A stretch of 64,000 nt of DNA from Reticulitermes speratus (GCA_021186555.1 JAJKFL010000003.1:42056408-42120407); one strand, 5' to 3'; shown: positions 33,733 through 46,420, counted from the first letter of the stretch. The notes: a model not told the origin generated them from the letters alone. Made by a program: numbers and translations.

Positions 33733-34016
33733 GGTGAAGGAAAAGTTCACCCTAGAACAGGCCGTGAAGGCCCAAAGGGGGAATAGAGGTATCGCTCTAC
33801 TCTTTCTTTAACCTCGGCGCTAGAAGGGGTGGGTGGTCAACGCAACGCCCCGGCCGCTTTACCCCCGGGAATGACCCGGTACCCATTGTACAGGAGGCTG
33901 GGTAGGCCCCAGGGCCGGTCTGGACGGGTGCTGAAAATGTCGCCCCCACCGGGATTTGATCCCCGGACCGACCAGCCAGTAGCGAGTCGCTATACGGACT
34001 GCGCTGTCCCGGCCCT
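33733..34016 (-). mobile_element. tRNA-derived SINE, family C, copy 5 (full length)
   Basis: On the minus strand: AGGGCCGGGACAGCGCAGTC head, GGGGATCAAATCCCGGTGGG box B region, CCCGTCCAGACCGG, CCTACCCAGCCTCCTGTAC, GGGTACCGGGTCATTCCCG, GGGGTAAAGCGGCCGGGGCG, TTGACCACCCACCCC, GGCCTTCACGGCC, and the tail GTGAACTTTTCCTTCACC. No exact target duplication was found. The plus-strand frame 33829-34023 is SINE sequence. Confidence 0.92.
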
Positions 34017-34699
34017 TCACTAACGTTTATGAGGACTTTATATGCAAGCGGTCGTGCCCGATGTAAGAGTATCGTCCCTACATTCTTTGGTAAAGGCTGA
34101 GGAAAATAATGATATGCTATCCTAGGTCATTTAGGTTAACTGACACACGGGCTGAGATCTGAACCAGGAATCACCTAACACCACCTTCGTGAACACTTAA
34201 CATACACGATAGCTCGTCAAGTCTCAATTACAGTAGCCTATTTCGGAGTGAAATTTGGCGTTGAAACAAAACAAGTCAAATCGCACTAACACTCATTGTT
34301 TGATGAAGTAAGGCTGGGGTTTGAATAGGTCACCTGAATTGGCAGAACAAACGGATATGAAACATCTCAGGAAGACAGCAGTGTTCACCGCACAATGTCT
34401 ATTTCTCCATTCCAAAATGTGGGGCGAAGAGTAATAAAATTATTATTACCGTATCCACTATATTTTCCCACCAAATACCTCACGAGATATTAACTGAATA
34501 TTAACCTGCATGCGTGCCTGCAGCGTCAATTTGTACAACTAATGGGCAAAGGCAGTGTTTCCTTTATTGTATCCGTTCAGAGATGAAAGGCACTATAACG
34601 TATAGTCAAGCAAATACAGTCTGTTGCTATTACATGTTACGTGCACAATGTAATTTCTGAGATCTTTCTTTGAGTAAGTTTAAGAAGACAAAACAGGAA
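34017..34699. other. No supported feature
   Basis: AT-rich DNA; nothing recognised. Confidence 0.55.
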
Positions 34700-34975
34700 G
34701 GGTAAAACCTGGTTACTCTAGCCACATGTGGTTGCATTCAAACAACGGGAATTAACAACCATTGGACCCTTAGTAGTTTACAATAAAATCTGTCTTAGTC
34801 ACCTTTGGTTCCAGTCAAACAATGGGGAATTAGCAAACTTAGGAACCTCAGCAGGTAGGGTAAAACCTTGCTAGGCACATGTGACTTCTCTCAAACAACG
34901 GGCAATGAGAATGAGCTGCAGCATTTAAGTTACACTGAAACGTACCTACGTTTGCCACATGTGGTTCTGAAGAGA
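34700..34975. repeat. Degenerate tandem repeat, ~72-80-bp unit, about 3.5 copies
   Basis: Units start near 34702, 34782, 34860 and about 34932. Shared parts are GTAAAACCT, CCACATGTGGTT, TCAAACAACGGG and a variable AATTA-rich part. Unit-to-unit identity is modest, so this is an old array. Confidence 0.7.
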
Positions 34976-36437
34976 TGACATAAAGGATACAGTTGAGATT
35001 AAAAATGTCATATTGAGCCTACCATTGCTCTTTGGAAGCCACCACCTCGGGTAGTCGTGAGGTGAACACGTCACAGCTCAATGTACTTACCTAGAACAAA
35101 GAAGGAGAAAAAACAATAATACCAAAACAGAAGAAATTTAAAACTTACACTCCATAGAGAAACAAATAATCCTTCTTTCAGAATGTGCTGAGTTTTTTGC
35201 ATTATAAGTAAGCATTCAAAGAGAAACATATCTACGACCGTCACCGACAATAAGTCTAGTATTCAGTACATCAATGGTGTTTTGAGTCCAAGTGTCCTGT
35301 GTGTTTTTGAAGTGGGGAGGTTACAGGCCCCTAAGTGTTTATAAGAGTACTGTATATATGGGTTAGGACGTCTGTGTAGCCAACATATAATGAATGTGAT
35401 ACATAAACATATACGATGATCCATACTGTGGTATTCCGCGTTATGGCAAAACATTAGCAAAATACACGGTTTAATATCAAAAAGAGCAAAATATAAATTA
35501 CTTTTGTGAAAAAGTTAAGATAATTTAAATTCTTACTATTAGCAAATTCTTTAAAATACCTTCCACGGATTTGCTAAAAACATGCTTGATTCTGAAACAA
35601 TTTTTTTATCACTTAAAACATTTCCAAAACATTCTACTAGACAAGAAAAAGGCTTAAAATATTTAGAATTTCCAAAAGCTCGTAACAAGTAAATTTCTTA
35701 AACACAGACAAATGTGATGGAAATCTCATGAAATAAACTTCACTTTACATCATGATACTGACAGCAAATATTTCAAGCCAAACAGCCATATACCAAACCT
35801 CAGAGCACGGGGTTACCAGCACTGAACTACGTACGTTACAAGCCGCATCAGTCAAAAACTTGACTTGTTTAAGTTTCAAATCGAATTAGCTGATTAACAG
35901 TTAGTAATTCAAGGTCACATACAAGACTGAATCGAGCGACAGCCATTCATTCATTAAAGCCGTACATTTACGCACAATTAATTTCATAAGGTAAATTTTC
36001 TAATGTGTGTCATCAGTTGTCAGATTTCGATGACAGGAATAAACTACAAATAATCAAGTTGTAACCGTGCGTCCACTCAATAACCACTAATACTTAACAG
36101 GTGTTGGGCGCCAGAAGTTCACTCAAGGCCGATGACAGTTATATGTGGAAAGGAGGTGTCGACTGTCATCTCAGGGCAGACACGAGCTCCACAAAGACAA
36201 TTTTATCGTGCTCGGCTTTAATCAGCCTCACTCCGAACCAGAAACATTTTGTCTTTACTTCTTGAGGTCTACGTACCAAGTGTTCTGCATACCGCAGATT
36301 GCCTCCACGGCCCTAAGCTAAGTCCCGTTATCTTGGGTACCTGCTCAGGGAAGCTGAGGACCCTCACGCCAGAAACTTTATAGAGGAATGCACACTTAGG
36401 TCTTCATAATATACGCAGTACCGCACCTTTCATCTGG
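34976..36437. other. No supported feature
   Basis: About 1.5 kb, AT-rich, no recognised gene or repeat. Confidence 0.55.
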
Positions 36438-36505
36438 GGATGGCAGTCCTTGGATTCGAACTCAGGCTGCCCTGCTACAAAGCGATGAACGTCGGTGCTG
36501 CTTTG
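36438..36505 (-). other. Weak tRNA-like sequence
   Basis: The minus strand has a box B-like CTGAGTTCGAATCCAAGG with an upstream GTAGCAGGGCAGCC. No box A at proper spacing and no closing stem are evident. It could be a SINE fragment. Confidence 0.25.
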
Positions 36506-37044
36506 TAATGTGGTTTACTTCAATATTTCATGTAGCCACGAACGTTCTTGCGGACGCCTACAAAATGCTCTACAATACTGCTCGTTTTTATCCGTTACAC
36601 GGAAACTGAGGAGTTAGTTGAGGTTAAGTGATGTTTCGGTCACTTGTTGACTACTTGTTGGAAACATTAATTCATATTTAGGGCTTTCTAGGCTCTGAGA
36701 AGTGTAACATTAGTGCGTACCAAAAACAGCAACATGCAGTGGGGTTTATAATGAGCTACTGATATGGAAAAATAACGAAGTTTAAATGGAACGTAACTAC
36801 TAAGTAAATACTGTTACAACCTAAACAAGAAAACACAGTGTCAGATATCTACCGATCAGATTACTGTTAAAAATATGCAAAGTTATTCTCGAGCAGCTTG
36901 TTCCGCCACTAGACCCTAATTTGATACAGCTGAATCTAGTCACCTATTCATAAATTCAAATTAGCTGTTGCTAGCGCTTTTCCTCTAACACATGCGCGCT
37001 ACACACCCCGTCAATCTAACATTATTCCAGTTTTATCGCCCTAT
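36506..37044. other. No supported feature
   Basis: No recognised gene or repeat. Confidence 0.55.
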
Positions 37045-37230
37045 TCACGTTTGGTGAGAACCACAAACTTTAGTACATTTCTGCATGTGTATTATTCCTC
37101 TCTTAAGTCTATGTCTCCTCCTCAGCGATCTCTTCTCTAACATCCTCCGTCTATGTTTTTCTCTTAGCGCGACAGACCAGGTTTCACACCCATACAAAAC
37201 AAAATTATAGTAAAATTTGACTTTAAAGTA
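37045..37230 (-). pseudogene. LINE relic carrying the YGCETWS block
   Basis: The minus-strand frame reads YFKVKFYYNFVLYGCETWSV, then ALREKHRRRMLEKRSLRRRH. YGCETWSLTLREEHRLRVFENKVLRR is the conserved segment following the reverse transcriptase domain of insect LINEs, so this copy covers a region just upstream of that kept at 33100. The downstream part has drifted and no 3' end is recognised. It is a short dead fragment. Confidence 0.75.
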
Positions 37231-39589
37231 TACTACACTCCGCATATTTGATTGGTGCAATATAAAGAACTAACACTCTGTACGGCATGTGGTGCAGACC
37301 TGCATTGCAGGCATTGGACCTGACAGTAACTCAGACCTTCTACATGCGAGTTTTTCTTAAGATCGGTTTGGCAGAGGCATATCATATTACCGGGAAAGGC
37401 AATACTAAGGCTCTCATATTTCAGTCCATTATTATTGGCTATCATAAGGGGGTCATATTTGCTGTTCTTTTCTTCTATTTTTTATATTCAATTCCTATCT
37501 ATATCTGTTGGTTTGAAAATACAGCGGAGAGAAGAAAGGAAGAAGAAATGATATAAGGGAGATGAGACAGAGAATTTTTACATCTTTTCATGCAATATAT
37601 GCATAAAATAAGCTGACAGTAACAACATCGATAAACGAAATTGGGTTTTCATGTTAACTCCAACGCTACAATTCCTAACGGAGAAATATATTATAGTATA
37701 TTTACACTACTTACCCTGAGAAATATTAATATGTTTCGTACAAAAATATTACTATATACATTACTTTGCGTAAAGCTTTGAAATCCTTTTCTTTTGTGAA
37801 GAAACCACATCGTTACCAGTTAAATTAGAATTCGAAACTCGTAAGGAACAATTTTGTAAACTAACACACCACAAAGGTAGAGGCTGAAATACGAAGTAGA
37901 CTAACAAATAAATATTTACGTTTGAGATTTAAAATATGGATTTCTGTCTTACGTTACAATATAAAAAGGGCCAGATACATATTCAAGTGATTTTTTTTAG
38001 AACAAACTTTACTGGAATAATAACACTGGGTGTACATTACGAAGATTTTATGAACACGTACTTCCGTTGATCAGTTTCCTATTATTTATGGCCACGACTT
38101 CGTACAGAGATAGTTGTACAAATTAAAGGTTTGCAAAACAACGAAACACAAGTAGACAGACATCTATTTAAGCATAATGGAAGCTCGTTACAGAATCCTT
38201 GCAAACAGAAAAACGAAGAAAGCGGAGAGATGAAAGGATATTCACAAATTGATATTGAAAAAATAAATTGTGAGATCGGAGTGAAAGCTAAGCCATGCCC
38301 TGAGCAACTGCATTTCAAAGCACACTTAAAATTACACCGTTCTTAATAATAAGATTACACACTATCAAACAGAGTACGTTCCATGCCAGTTGCATTTCTG
38401 TTGCGATGTTTGCATAAACTGTCTTTAGGCCTCAAATTAAACTTTTCAGTAATATTTCTAGAAGGATCCTATTTCTAGACTATATTTCATCATTCCATGT
38501 CTCCATCAAATGCTTATACAATACGCCACCAAACAAAATAATTATTTTGAATTCCTGACTCATTACGCCGTTAGTATGACGTACCGAAAACGTGGTAAAA
38601 CAAAAGACTGGACAAGGTAATGAGTAAATCGTGACAATAACTTTCGTTCCAGAATTCGTAAAACGCGGTCCTTGCCGTGTGCACTTGTTCACACCTCTCA
38701 GGTTTTATCAAGATAAGTGCTGTACTTTACGCATGCTCACAACAAAGGTTACAGGAAACTTGTTCGGAAGTTCTTCGAATACTTAGCTCCTTATCTTTAC
38801 TCGCGCGTGTGCGCGGAACTGGCTGTGCAGACTTTATAAATACAAAGACCCTTATAATTTCCACAATTTTCCCGACAATCACACCGCACTAACTTTTCCG
38901 TTCAAACAGCACTGTAAAGCCGTATAATGAAGCGTATCAGCAAGGTCGTACACACACTGCCAAAAACTGAGGATGCGTACAGAAATGCAATACAGATTTA
39001 AGTGACACAAATGGTTAACAGAGTCAAGCATACAGGTATAACTCCTTCGACGCTGACACTTGGCCAACCCTGTTTGAACAAATTCATAGGCTACAAAGTA
39101 GCGAAAAATGCCGTTGAGTAACTGACACTCCTGAATCCTATTTAGGTTCCGGGTAGGACTGTCTTCCCGAAGTCGTATATACTCTTTGAAATTATATATA
39201 TTTTATGGCATTCCTCAAAACTTCCGGGCAAGAAACATCTTAAGTAGAACAGGACAGTTTCCTTTCATACATTTAACACTTCATGAACAAAAAATAGTAT
39301 TATAGCTTTCGGCGGTTTAAAATGTGGACGAATAAAAAACTTAATTACATAAACTAAATTTAAACCCCCTTTTTAAAAGTTGTAAAGACAATACAAGGAA
39401 TCCCCCCCCCAAAAAACTAAGAACCCACTACCTTGATGTTCATAATGAGCTGTTTGGACGAAAACTGGGCCACTTTCCTTCTGAGAATAGTATCTGAACT
39501 GAAAGACTTGCCCAAAGTGTAATGTCACAAATATCAACTTCGAAAAAAGAAATCACTTGTAAGATTTCAGGCTTTTGTGGCGGTGCAGT
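37231..39589. other. No supported feature
   Basis: About 2.4 kb with several short open frames (37287-37556, 38082-38318 minus, 38131-38346) lacking recognised motifs. Confidence 0.5.
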
Positions 39590-39725
39590 TGAGCTCTTCG
39601 CCCTTCTGGGTTATTGCGCGTCGAAGATTGGTATGTTGCTGATGTTTCGGGACAGCTTACGCTTTCCATCTACAAGGATCGAAATGTCCAAGAAGAAAGC
39701 CCGCACATCTAGACCGTTGAAAACG
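39590..39725 (-). mobile_element. Hairpin-family repeat, copy 5 (partial)
   Basis: The plus strand shows GCTCTTCGCCCTTCTGGG, TTATTGCGCG, TTGGTATGTTGCTGATGTTT, CGGGACAGCTTACG and CCATCTACAAGG. This parallels the left arms at 8444 and 43757 (CTCTTCTGGGATGTTAC...GACGTTTCGGGACA...CCATCTTCAAGG). It directly precedes the 53-bp tandem array. Confidence 0.5.
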
Positions 39726-39937
39726 AGCCGATACGCTGTCTGGAAACGTCTGTGACAAACATACCTACGTAGTGCAACAGCCGATACGCTGTCTGGAAAC
39801 GTCTGTGACAAACATACCTACGTAGTGCAACAGCCGATACGCTGTCTGGAAACGTCTGTGACAAACATACCTACGTAGTGCAACAGCCGATACGCTGTCT
39901 CGAAACGTCTGTGACAAACATACCTACGTAGTGCAAC
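39726..39937. repeat. 53-bp tandem repeat, four copies
   Basis: Four units of exactly 53 bp start at 39726, 39779, 39832 and 39885, each AGCCGATACGCTGTCTGGAA, then ACGTCTGTGACAAACATACC, then TACGTAGTGCAAC. Units appear identical except for one G-to-C change (CTCGAAACG) in the last. The CCGATACGCTGTCTGGAAACG part resembles CCGATACGTTGTCCCGAAACG read on the minus strand of the repeat at 43737, so the unit probably arose from a hairpin-family copy. Confidence 0.95.
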
Positions 39938-42860
39938 AGCCAGAGAACGAGATTCTGTACTTTAAGCGCGTTTCGCAAAACTCGAAAAGAACATTAGCTT
40001 CGTCATGTCGGCCCGTCTGCTCGTCTGTCCGTCTGTCGCAACAACAACTCGGCTACCAATGGAAGATTTTCAGAAATACGATTTTTGTGTATTTTCAAAA
40101 ACTTACAGAATTCAAGTTTCATAAATCTGACAAGGATACGGTACTTTTACATGAAACGTATGTGCATTATGAAACTTCCTACTATGCAACTCTTCTTAGA
40201 AGGAGAAATGTTTCAGACAAACGTTGTAGAGCAAATCAACGTAAATATTTTAAGTTCAATAACTTTTTTAAGAAAATCGTGTCGTTTATGAGATAATGTG
40301 CAAAAATGCGGTACAGGCGGACAGGCTAAAGATGACAATACAATAAGGCACATGCGTTTGGCATGCTGGATAACTAAGGCTACAGACACACTTCAGAATA
40401 TGTAATACTTGTTGCTTTTCCACGGCAACAATGGTTACATGAACGCGCCTTAATATTACGTTATATGTACATTGCCTGTCTTGTTAATATTAAGAAGGTT
40501 TCACGAAAGCACATGTTTGTGAAATGTAGTTTATCCTAACGCTATATGTTCCATTACTGCCATGGATATTTCAGATTCATCTATTTCTACTCGAAAATTC
40601 GCCGTTTAAAGTTGGCTTAGCAGTATTTATTGCACAAAATAACAATTTTGATCCACTGGCGGTAATTGTGTTGCCGTGTACCTTATAAATGACACTGTTC
40701 ACAATTAATAGAGCGCACTAAGTTCAAGGTATTTGTAATGAACTTATTGAACCAAAGATTGTAAGTTACTCAGATACGAATTACAGTATGACAACAGCAC
40801 TACAACTGGCACTTAGCTGTGCAGCCATGTAGTGCGCCATCAAACAATTAGCATCACGCAGTACTTACTGTTCATATTAATCGCTTTCCTTCAAATCTCT
40901 CATTAGGCCTACCCAATAAACTCCTATCTTATTCTACTGAATACAGAGTTTCGGGTCATTCTACAGGAGTCCCTCCATGTTCTGAGGGCGCTGGAGGTCA
41001 AGGGCTGTATCAACATCTTGTACAAACGCAACGAAAGCCTCAGTTCTTCAAGTGCTCCATTATTTCAAATAATAACCGGAGATTTGCGAGGCAGCGCTCA
41101 GTGTTGTGAAGGTGCAAGAACGAACACCTTATAAATGTGTGGGAGTTGGGATGTCTTATGCAAACGGAGGATTTAGCAACACAGTGATCTTGTAACTCTG
41201 TCTCCTTGGGCTCGAAGAGTCATCAATCATCCGAGTCACGTGTGAATTCCAGTTGCAACACTGATGACGGCTGCCTATCCGAGCAGAGGCATCCCTCAAT
41301 TTTACGTCAGAAAAGCCACAACTCAAGTTTTACTTTCTTTCTCATATCACTGTCTTTGCTACTCGATAAAGAGGCTTAAATAATTTCACACGGTTTTCTA
41401 TATTTCGCTATCACGGTCGGCCTACTGTAGACATGAACTTTCACACAGAAAACTGTCCTACTAGAATTTTGATAAGCTGATGAGTTTATACGTAATTTCT
41501 GCTTTGAAATCAGTATCATGACCGTTACTTTATCAACGTGATGATGATGATGTTGATGTTCCACATTTTTCCAGTACACGCTCGATTAATCTTTTGACTA
41601 CAAGACTACGTAAGTCCTTTGAAGATTCAAATCACAAACTAAAAAATAAAAAGTTTAAAAAATAATGTCAAATTCCTTTGAAATTATTTAAAATGCTTTT
41701 ATACAAAGCAAAGTCAATGACATTTGACATCTAATGAGTCACAATTTTTGTGGTTGGTGAAAAGTCAAAGAGTAATAGCAGGGTTTTTTGCTGACAAATA
41801 AGGAAAGCAGTAGGTTACGTGACGTTTAAGTACAAAACAAGCAAACTGTCAGAGGTGTCCTGTGCACAAAGGCAAGTGAGTCATATATATCGACCTCAAA
41901 TAATTCAATAAAACTATATGAATTAAAAAGACGTCCTATATAAAATCTAGCGTGCTGATTACATGTACAAGTTACAAACGAAATTCTTTCACATGTTCCA
42001 AGAAGAAATTAGATAACCGCAAAACATATCATTTACTTTTAAAATCGTATGTAGACAAAGTTATAGACTCCAATCGTGATAAAGTGAATTGTTTGGATTT
42101 AATTGCGGCATTTCAGTGTCACAGGCATGCAGATGGAACTTTAACATTACGAAACGCTCTGAAAAGGTGTAAGGTACAGTCGCATAAATGTTCAGAAATA
42201 ACGTAGATTGAGAAAAAGTAATTAGTGTTCGTAGCCAAAAGAGAGGAGTGAAAAGGAGGATGGAGACAGAAGCTGTCGGATCATGAAGCACGCATTGAGT
42301 ATATGAGGGATGAACGCTTAAGGAGGAAAGATCACTAGGAACACCCTAAATCAGACAGAAAAATTATATTCAAATGTCTCTTAAGAAAATGGTATATGGG
42401 TGTGTGGGGTTGATTATCTGACGTAAGACAGGGTAGAGTGTTGAGCTCTTGCGAAAATTGTAACGACCCTCCGGTTGCATATAACGTTGGGAATTTCCTG
42501 AGAAGCAGTCATCTTTACCTTCTATAGAAAAACTGAGTCCCACGCAGTTCAGACATTTCATGCAATGGAAGAATGTAACAATATTAACCTAACATTTAGG
42601 GCGACTCTATGTTCAAGAGGTCCCATGTTACAACGGCATGGCTTGCTTTCAGGCTGCGGATGGAGAAGGCTGCCTCTATATATATAGATTAGCTACAAAT
42701 GTACTGAAAAACAGATGTGGACAGTTGACAGAGGGTGGCCCCCCACCTTGGAGGTTCTTCGGCTAACTCCTCACCTCCAAGCAGACAGTATGTTATTAAA
42801 CGTTACACAGGACCACGAATTTCGTTCACGATTGGAGTTAGATGTTTTGTGAGCACAGCA
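39938..42860. other. No supported feature; short microsatellites
   Basis: About 2.9 kb. GTCT-rich run at 40013-40040 and a GAT run at about 41539-41557. The 121-codon frame 39931-40296 has no recognised motif. Confidence 0.5.
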
Positions 42861-42930
42861 ACAAACCTGCGGGTTCCATAAACGGCAGCTCATTTCTAAA
42901 CCAGCTGAGCTACAGTCAGCTATTCAAGTA
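42861..42930 (+). mobile_element. Possible LINE 3' end fragment
   Basis: ACAAACCTGCGGGTTCCATA, then AACGGCAGCTCATTTCTAAA, then CCAGCTGAGC resembles the LINE 3' end at 59752 (GAACCTTCGGGTTCCATAAA, then ACGCGAGGAATTTCTTAACT, then AGCTGACG). Short and diverged. Confidence 0.45.
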
Positions 42931-43019
42931 GTATTCTGCTGTACAGAGACAAGAAGTTTCACGTAGGAATTTTGCTAACTTGATAACGGGCTGGGATATA
43001 AAAAGTACTGTCTTCTAGT

Positions 43020-43200
43020 ATGTGAAGCCGCGTAACATGGCAGGAAGAGACATGTTGCCTGCATCTGCAGTATAGAAGGGTTCTACCGTGGAGAAGGAAG
43101 CCATTAATCCGAAACCTCAGTACCTGTGTGTCACACTGTAATAAGTCACACAGGCTACCAGAGAGCGATCCTGAATGGTCATCGCTGCGATAACGTCAGA
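43020..43200 (+). mobile_element. Possible decayed hairpin-family repeat
   Basis: GAAGCCGCGTAACATGGCAG near the start and GTCATCGCTGCGATAACGTC near the end resemble GGCGTAACATCTCAGAAG and CATCGCTGCGAAAACC of the family. The middle is not alignable by eye. Confidence 0.3.
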
Positions 43201-43736
43201 TCTTACCAGCTGGGAAGTATATGGACAGTGACTTTTCAAATACTTACAATAACCAACAAATGCCCATAAAAAGACTAAAATCATATATGAAATATAAATG
43301 CTTATATGTTTCAGCGCTAAGGTGCCATCTACAGCGAATCCAAAGTACGAAAATTTGCAAGTACCAACACAACAATCTTGGCATTACATTAATGAAATGT
43401 TAAAATGTTAGAATTATAAAATTACAAAGTTTCTAACTTGAGAATTGACGTAAGATAAAGATGTAGGCCGTAGTCCAAGGTTTTATACAACTAAATGCCA
43501 AGTATGCATACAAACATCTGAATGCTTCATGCATGATCCAGCAACGTCCAGTCCATGTGACGTGTGTCGGTGTGTTTATTATCGGGCGGTATCGTATACT
43601 GAACAAGTTACTTTCAAGATAACACTGAGTTACATCCTTTAGAAGACAAGGGGTGGGATCGAATCCTAGTTCCTAGAATGTGTCATACGTCTTTCCTATA
43701 CACAAATAACACGCGTCTAACCTTGATTTCAGGCTT

Positions 43737-43862
43737 CCGCCGCGATGTTGATGAGATCTGCGCTCTTCTGGGATGTTACACGGTGTCGTGTGGTAATTGT
43801 TTACCGACGTTTCGGGACAACGTATCGGTTCCACCTTCACTGGTCAAGAGTCCGAGTAGTTG
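43737..43862 (-). mobile_element. Hairpin-family repeat, copy 6 (one arm)
   Basis: On the minus strand: GAAGGTGGAACCGATACG, TTGTCCCGAAACGTCGGTAA, ACAATTACCACACGACACCG, TGTAACATCCCAGAAGAGCG, CAGATCTCATCAACATCGCG. Only one arm is present. CTTCTGGGATGTTACAC...TTTACCGACGTTTCGGGACA on the plus strand matches the left arm at 8444. Confidence 0.75.
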
Positions 43863-44584
43863 TAAATCAAAGAGAGTAGATTAAGTTCCTTTGAAAACGT
43901 TTGGTAATAAAACCGGATACTGGCCAATTGTGAGAGCCTATCTGAGAAAAACGTCGCCAACTTTGTCGAGGATCGAACTGCAGAACTCTAGACTAAGAGT
44001 AAGAAGTTGACACCACTGTGTTTACGAACCTCGACATTCATGAGCCCAATGCGATATATGCCCTTCTTTCTTCAAACAACCTTAAGATTCCGACACAGGG
44101 TACAACCTCTTTTCCCACAATATACAAATCGACGTCCATTTTCTCTCCTTTCCCCCTTCCTATTCACCTCACTTCAGGTTCTACGTCTGTTTGTCCCACT
44201 CCACAGAAATTTGCATCAGAAATATTTCCATCTTCGTTATAAGCAAACAACAATAGGAATGACTGCTCTTGGTTTCCTTTTCACACGGCTCTTCAAAATG
44301 CTAGAACATTCCTCTTTTCACTATGCACTATATACTGAATAGGATATGGTAATTTTGTTCCTAATTTAATTGCGTCTTCCTTTCTATTCTCTGCACAAAA
44401 GTTAATAAACTTAATAACAGACGTCAGAAGATCAACGTCTTTCATTAGCAAAAGAACAAATTAACTTCTTCCGCACGAGACTTTCAATTTTCAATCAAAA
44501 TTAACACAACTTAAAGTGAAAAGTAGTAAACCAAAGATACAAAATAAAATTTTACGTCCTGTTTATTAGATGGTCTCTCAACAT
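43863..44584. other. No supported feature
   Basis: Overlapping open frames 44007-44342 and 44018-44242 show no recognised motif. Confidence 0.5.
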
Positions 44585-44935
44585 ACGGATAGAAAGTAAG
44601 CTGAGAAGACTTGAGAAGAGAGTTCTAAGGAGAATGTTTGTACCTAAATGAGAAGAAGGAGCAGACAATGGAGACTGCCTAATAAATACCGCCATAAACC
44701 CTCAACTCCGCTAAATATTTAAAAGCAATTAAATTAATAAGGATTAGCGGGACGAAGAATCCATCATGTCTAGGAGATTAAATTAGACAGCATTCTATTG
44801 GATAAACCTAGAAGGAAAAGTCTACTTCGAGATCTAGGCATAGATGATATTAGGATAAAAATAAGGACGAGTGTAGAGAAAGGAATGTAGGGATGTTAAT
44901 TAGATTAATGTGGCTAACGGCAGAGTCAAATGGCA
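44585..44935 (+). pseudogene. LINE C-terminal relic, copy 5 (different lineage)
   Basis: The plus strand reads LRRLEKRVLRRMFVPK then a stop; QWRLPNKYRHKP in a second frame; KAIKLIRISGTKNPSCLGD; and LDKPRRKSLLRDLGIDDIRI. The order fits the LRxFERRxLRRIFGP, GxWRxRxNxE, IKxRRLxWAGHVxRM and RGRPxxRWxDDV blocks of jockey/RTE-like LINE polyproteins. Several stops and frame changes are present. The assignment is from memory of block order. Confidence 0.55.
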
Positions 44936-46173
44936 GACTCTAGTAAAAACGGTTTGTTTACATTTCAGTTTTCTTACACTTCAACTCGTGTACGCTTTTC
45001 CGAAATATTTATCTACCTCACTTACTCTTCAATCAATAATGGAATACCATTAAATTTTACTGTTATTCATAATGTAACAGGTAATGGTTTCTGAAAATGA
45101 TAATCTATCATTCTATGCATCGATTCTCGCTTCTATTGATATAACCAACATAGAGTGAGCGACGCTAAAACGCCCAAATGTACTACGTAGGTTATAATAT
45201 AATGGGCATTATCCATGGAAGAGATAATGGGCATGAGTGGCGGAACAATTTGCTAAGTAAATCTAGTTTGGTGTGTGTGTGTCTGTCCATTCGTCTGTGG
45301 TGGAAAGGCATACCTAGACGGTAGCAGCACGTTTCAGCAGATAGAATTAGCAGTGGTGCAGTGGGTTTATAATGGGATGTTAACGAAAGCTAATGTAATA
45401 ACCTTAATAGAGGATGAGCTGCATCTCACGTGGGAATTGACAGAAGTGGAGCTGCTACTGCTGAAAAAAACACACACATGTATACTACGTCTACTGGCGA
45501 TGGAGTCATCAGCTTTAAAACCGTCGTAAATATTTTGTTTAATGAGCGAGATGGAGAAGTAGTGTGACCTGTAAAATCAATAGAAGCGTATTCACCCAAA
45601 GCCTATGTTATGTGCTTACAAATATCCAGTTTATTGCTAACATTACTCCTCAAATATTTGTGAGTGTGTGACAATTGTAAGACACATGCAAACTCGTATT
45701 TTTACCTCTAAACACTTTCGGGTTTGTAAATAAAGGAATTCGAAATCAGTCTCTTACTACTCTTCTATAACAGGTTTATGCCAAGTCACTTCATTGCAGT
45801 ATTTTAAATACAATTATATTTAGACCGGCAACTATCATTAACGAAGAAATTCAGGTAATAAAATGCTCTAATATTTAAATATACGTAATAGCGATAGACA
45901 AGTATGAATCACATAGAACGAAAGCTTATTTAATACACTTCAGAACTTATAAATTAAGTTTGGTTTTTATTACAAAGCCGAGGAGCAAAACAAATATGTG
46001 GTAAAAAATGGGTGTGCTGAAAAGGCTCTGGCAGTTAAAATGTCACTTCTTTAGACACCTTTAGCGATACAAGATATTGTAACACCTTGCAATGATATGC
46101 CACACAACTTGAACATCAGTGTCACTGTATGCAGTATATATCCTACGTACACCGCGCCGCCTTATTATGGAAG
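44936..46173. other. No supported feature
   Basis: AT-rich; a 10-bp TAATGGGCAT word occurs twice near 45200-45235; the frame 45275-45529 has no recognised motif. Confidence 0.5.
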
Positions 46174-46215
46174 CTCCCTGAAGATGGTTCTTTGAGAACC
46201 GAAACATGTTGGAGT
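46174..46215 (+). ncRNA. Hammerhead-like ribozyme motif, copy 3 (perfect stem II)
   Basis: CTCC (46174-46177), CTGAAGA (46178-46184), extra T, GGTTCTTTGAGAACC with a perfect six-pair stem, GAAACATGTT (46201-46210), GGAGT (46211-46215). CTCC pairs with GGAG, and the preceding G can wobble-pair with the last T. The base at the cleavage position is T. The downstream GTGCA...GTTGGT box of other copies is not clear. Confidence 0.5.
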
Positions 46216-46249
46216 AGGTATAGTATAGACTAATAGGTATTTTGTACCT

Positions 46250-46420
46250 GAAACGATGTGGTGATTATAAACACGTGAAGTCACGAGTTCAAATACAGGC
46301 CCGGAAATTGTTTATCCTGCAATCCTTTTTGGGTTTTCGTTAGCCCCTCCTGGAAAACGCTAACATATTACCTAAAATCAAGTCCTGACCGATCCTTTTC
46401 AGTTTGTTATTCAACCATTA
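46250..46420 (+). mobile_element. SINE-like repeat, family E, copy 2
   Basis: GTCACGAGTTCAAATACAGG (box B-like), TTTTTGGGTTTTCGTTAGCC, CCTCCTGGAAAACGCTAACA, TATTACCTAAAATCAAGTCC, matching the order at 7961-8130. No tail or target duplication seen. Confidence 0.5.

Noticed and set aside
39931..40296. 121-codon plus-strand frame after the 53-bp array
   Set aside because: Starts within the tandem repeat and shows no motif.
41265..41300. ACTGATGACGGCTGCC as a hammerhead-like core
   Set aside because: No GAA box or helices follow.
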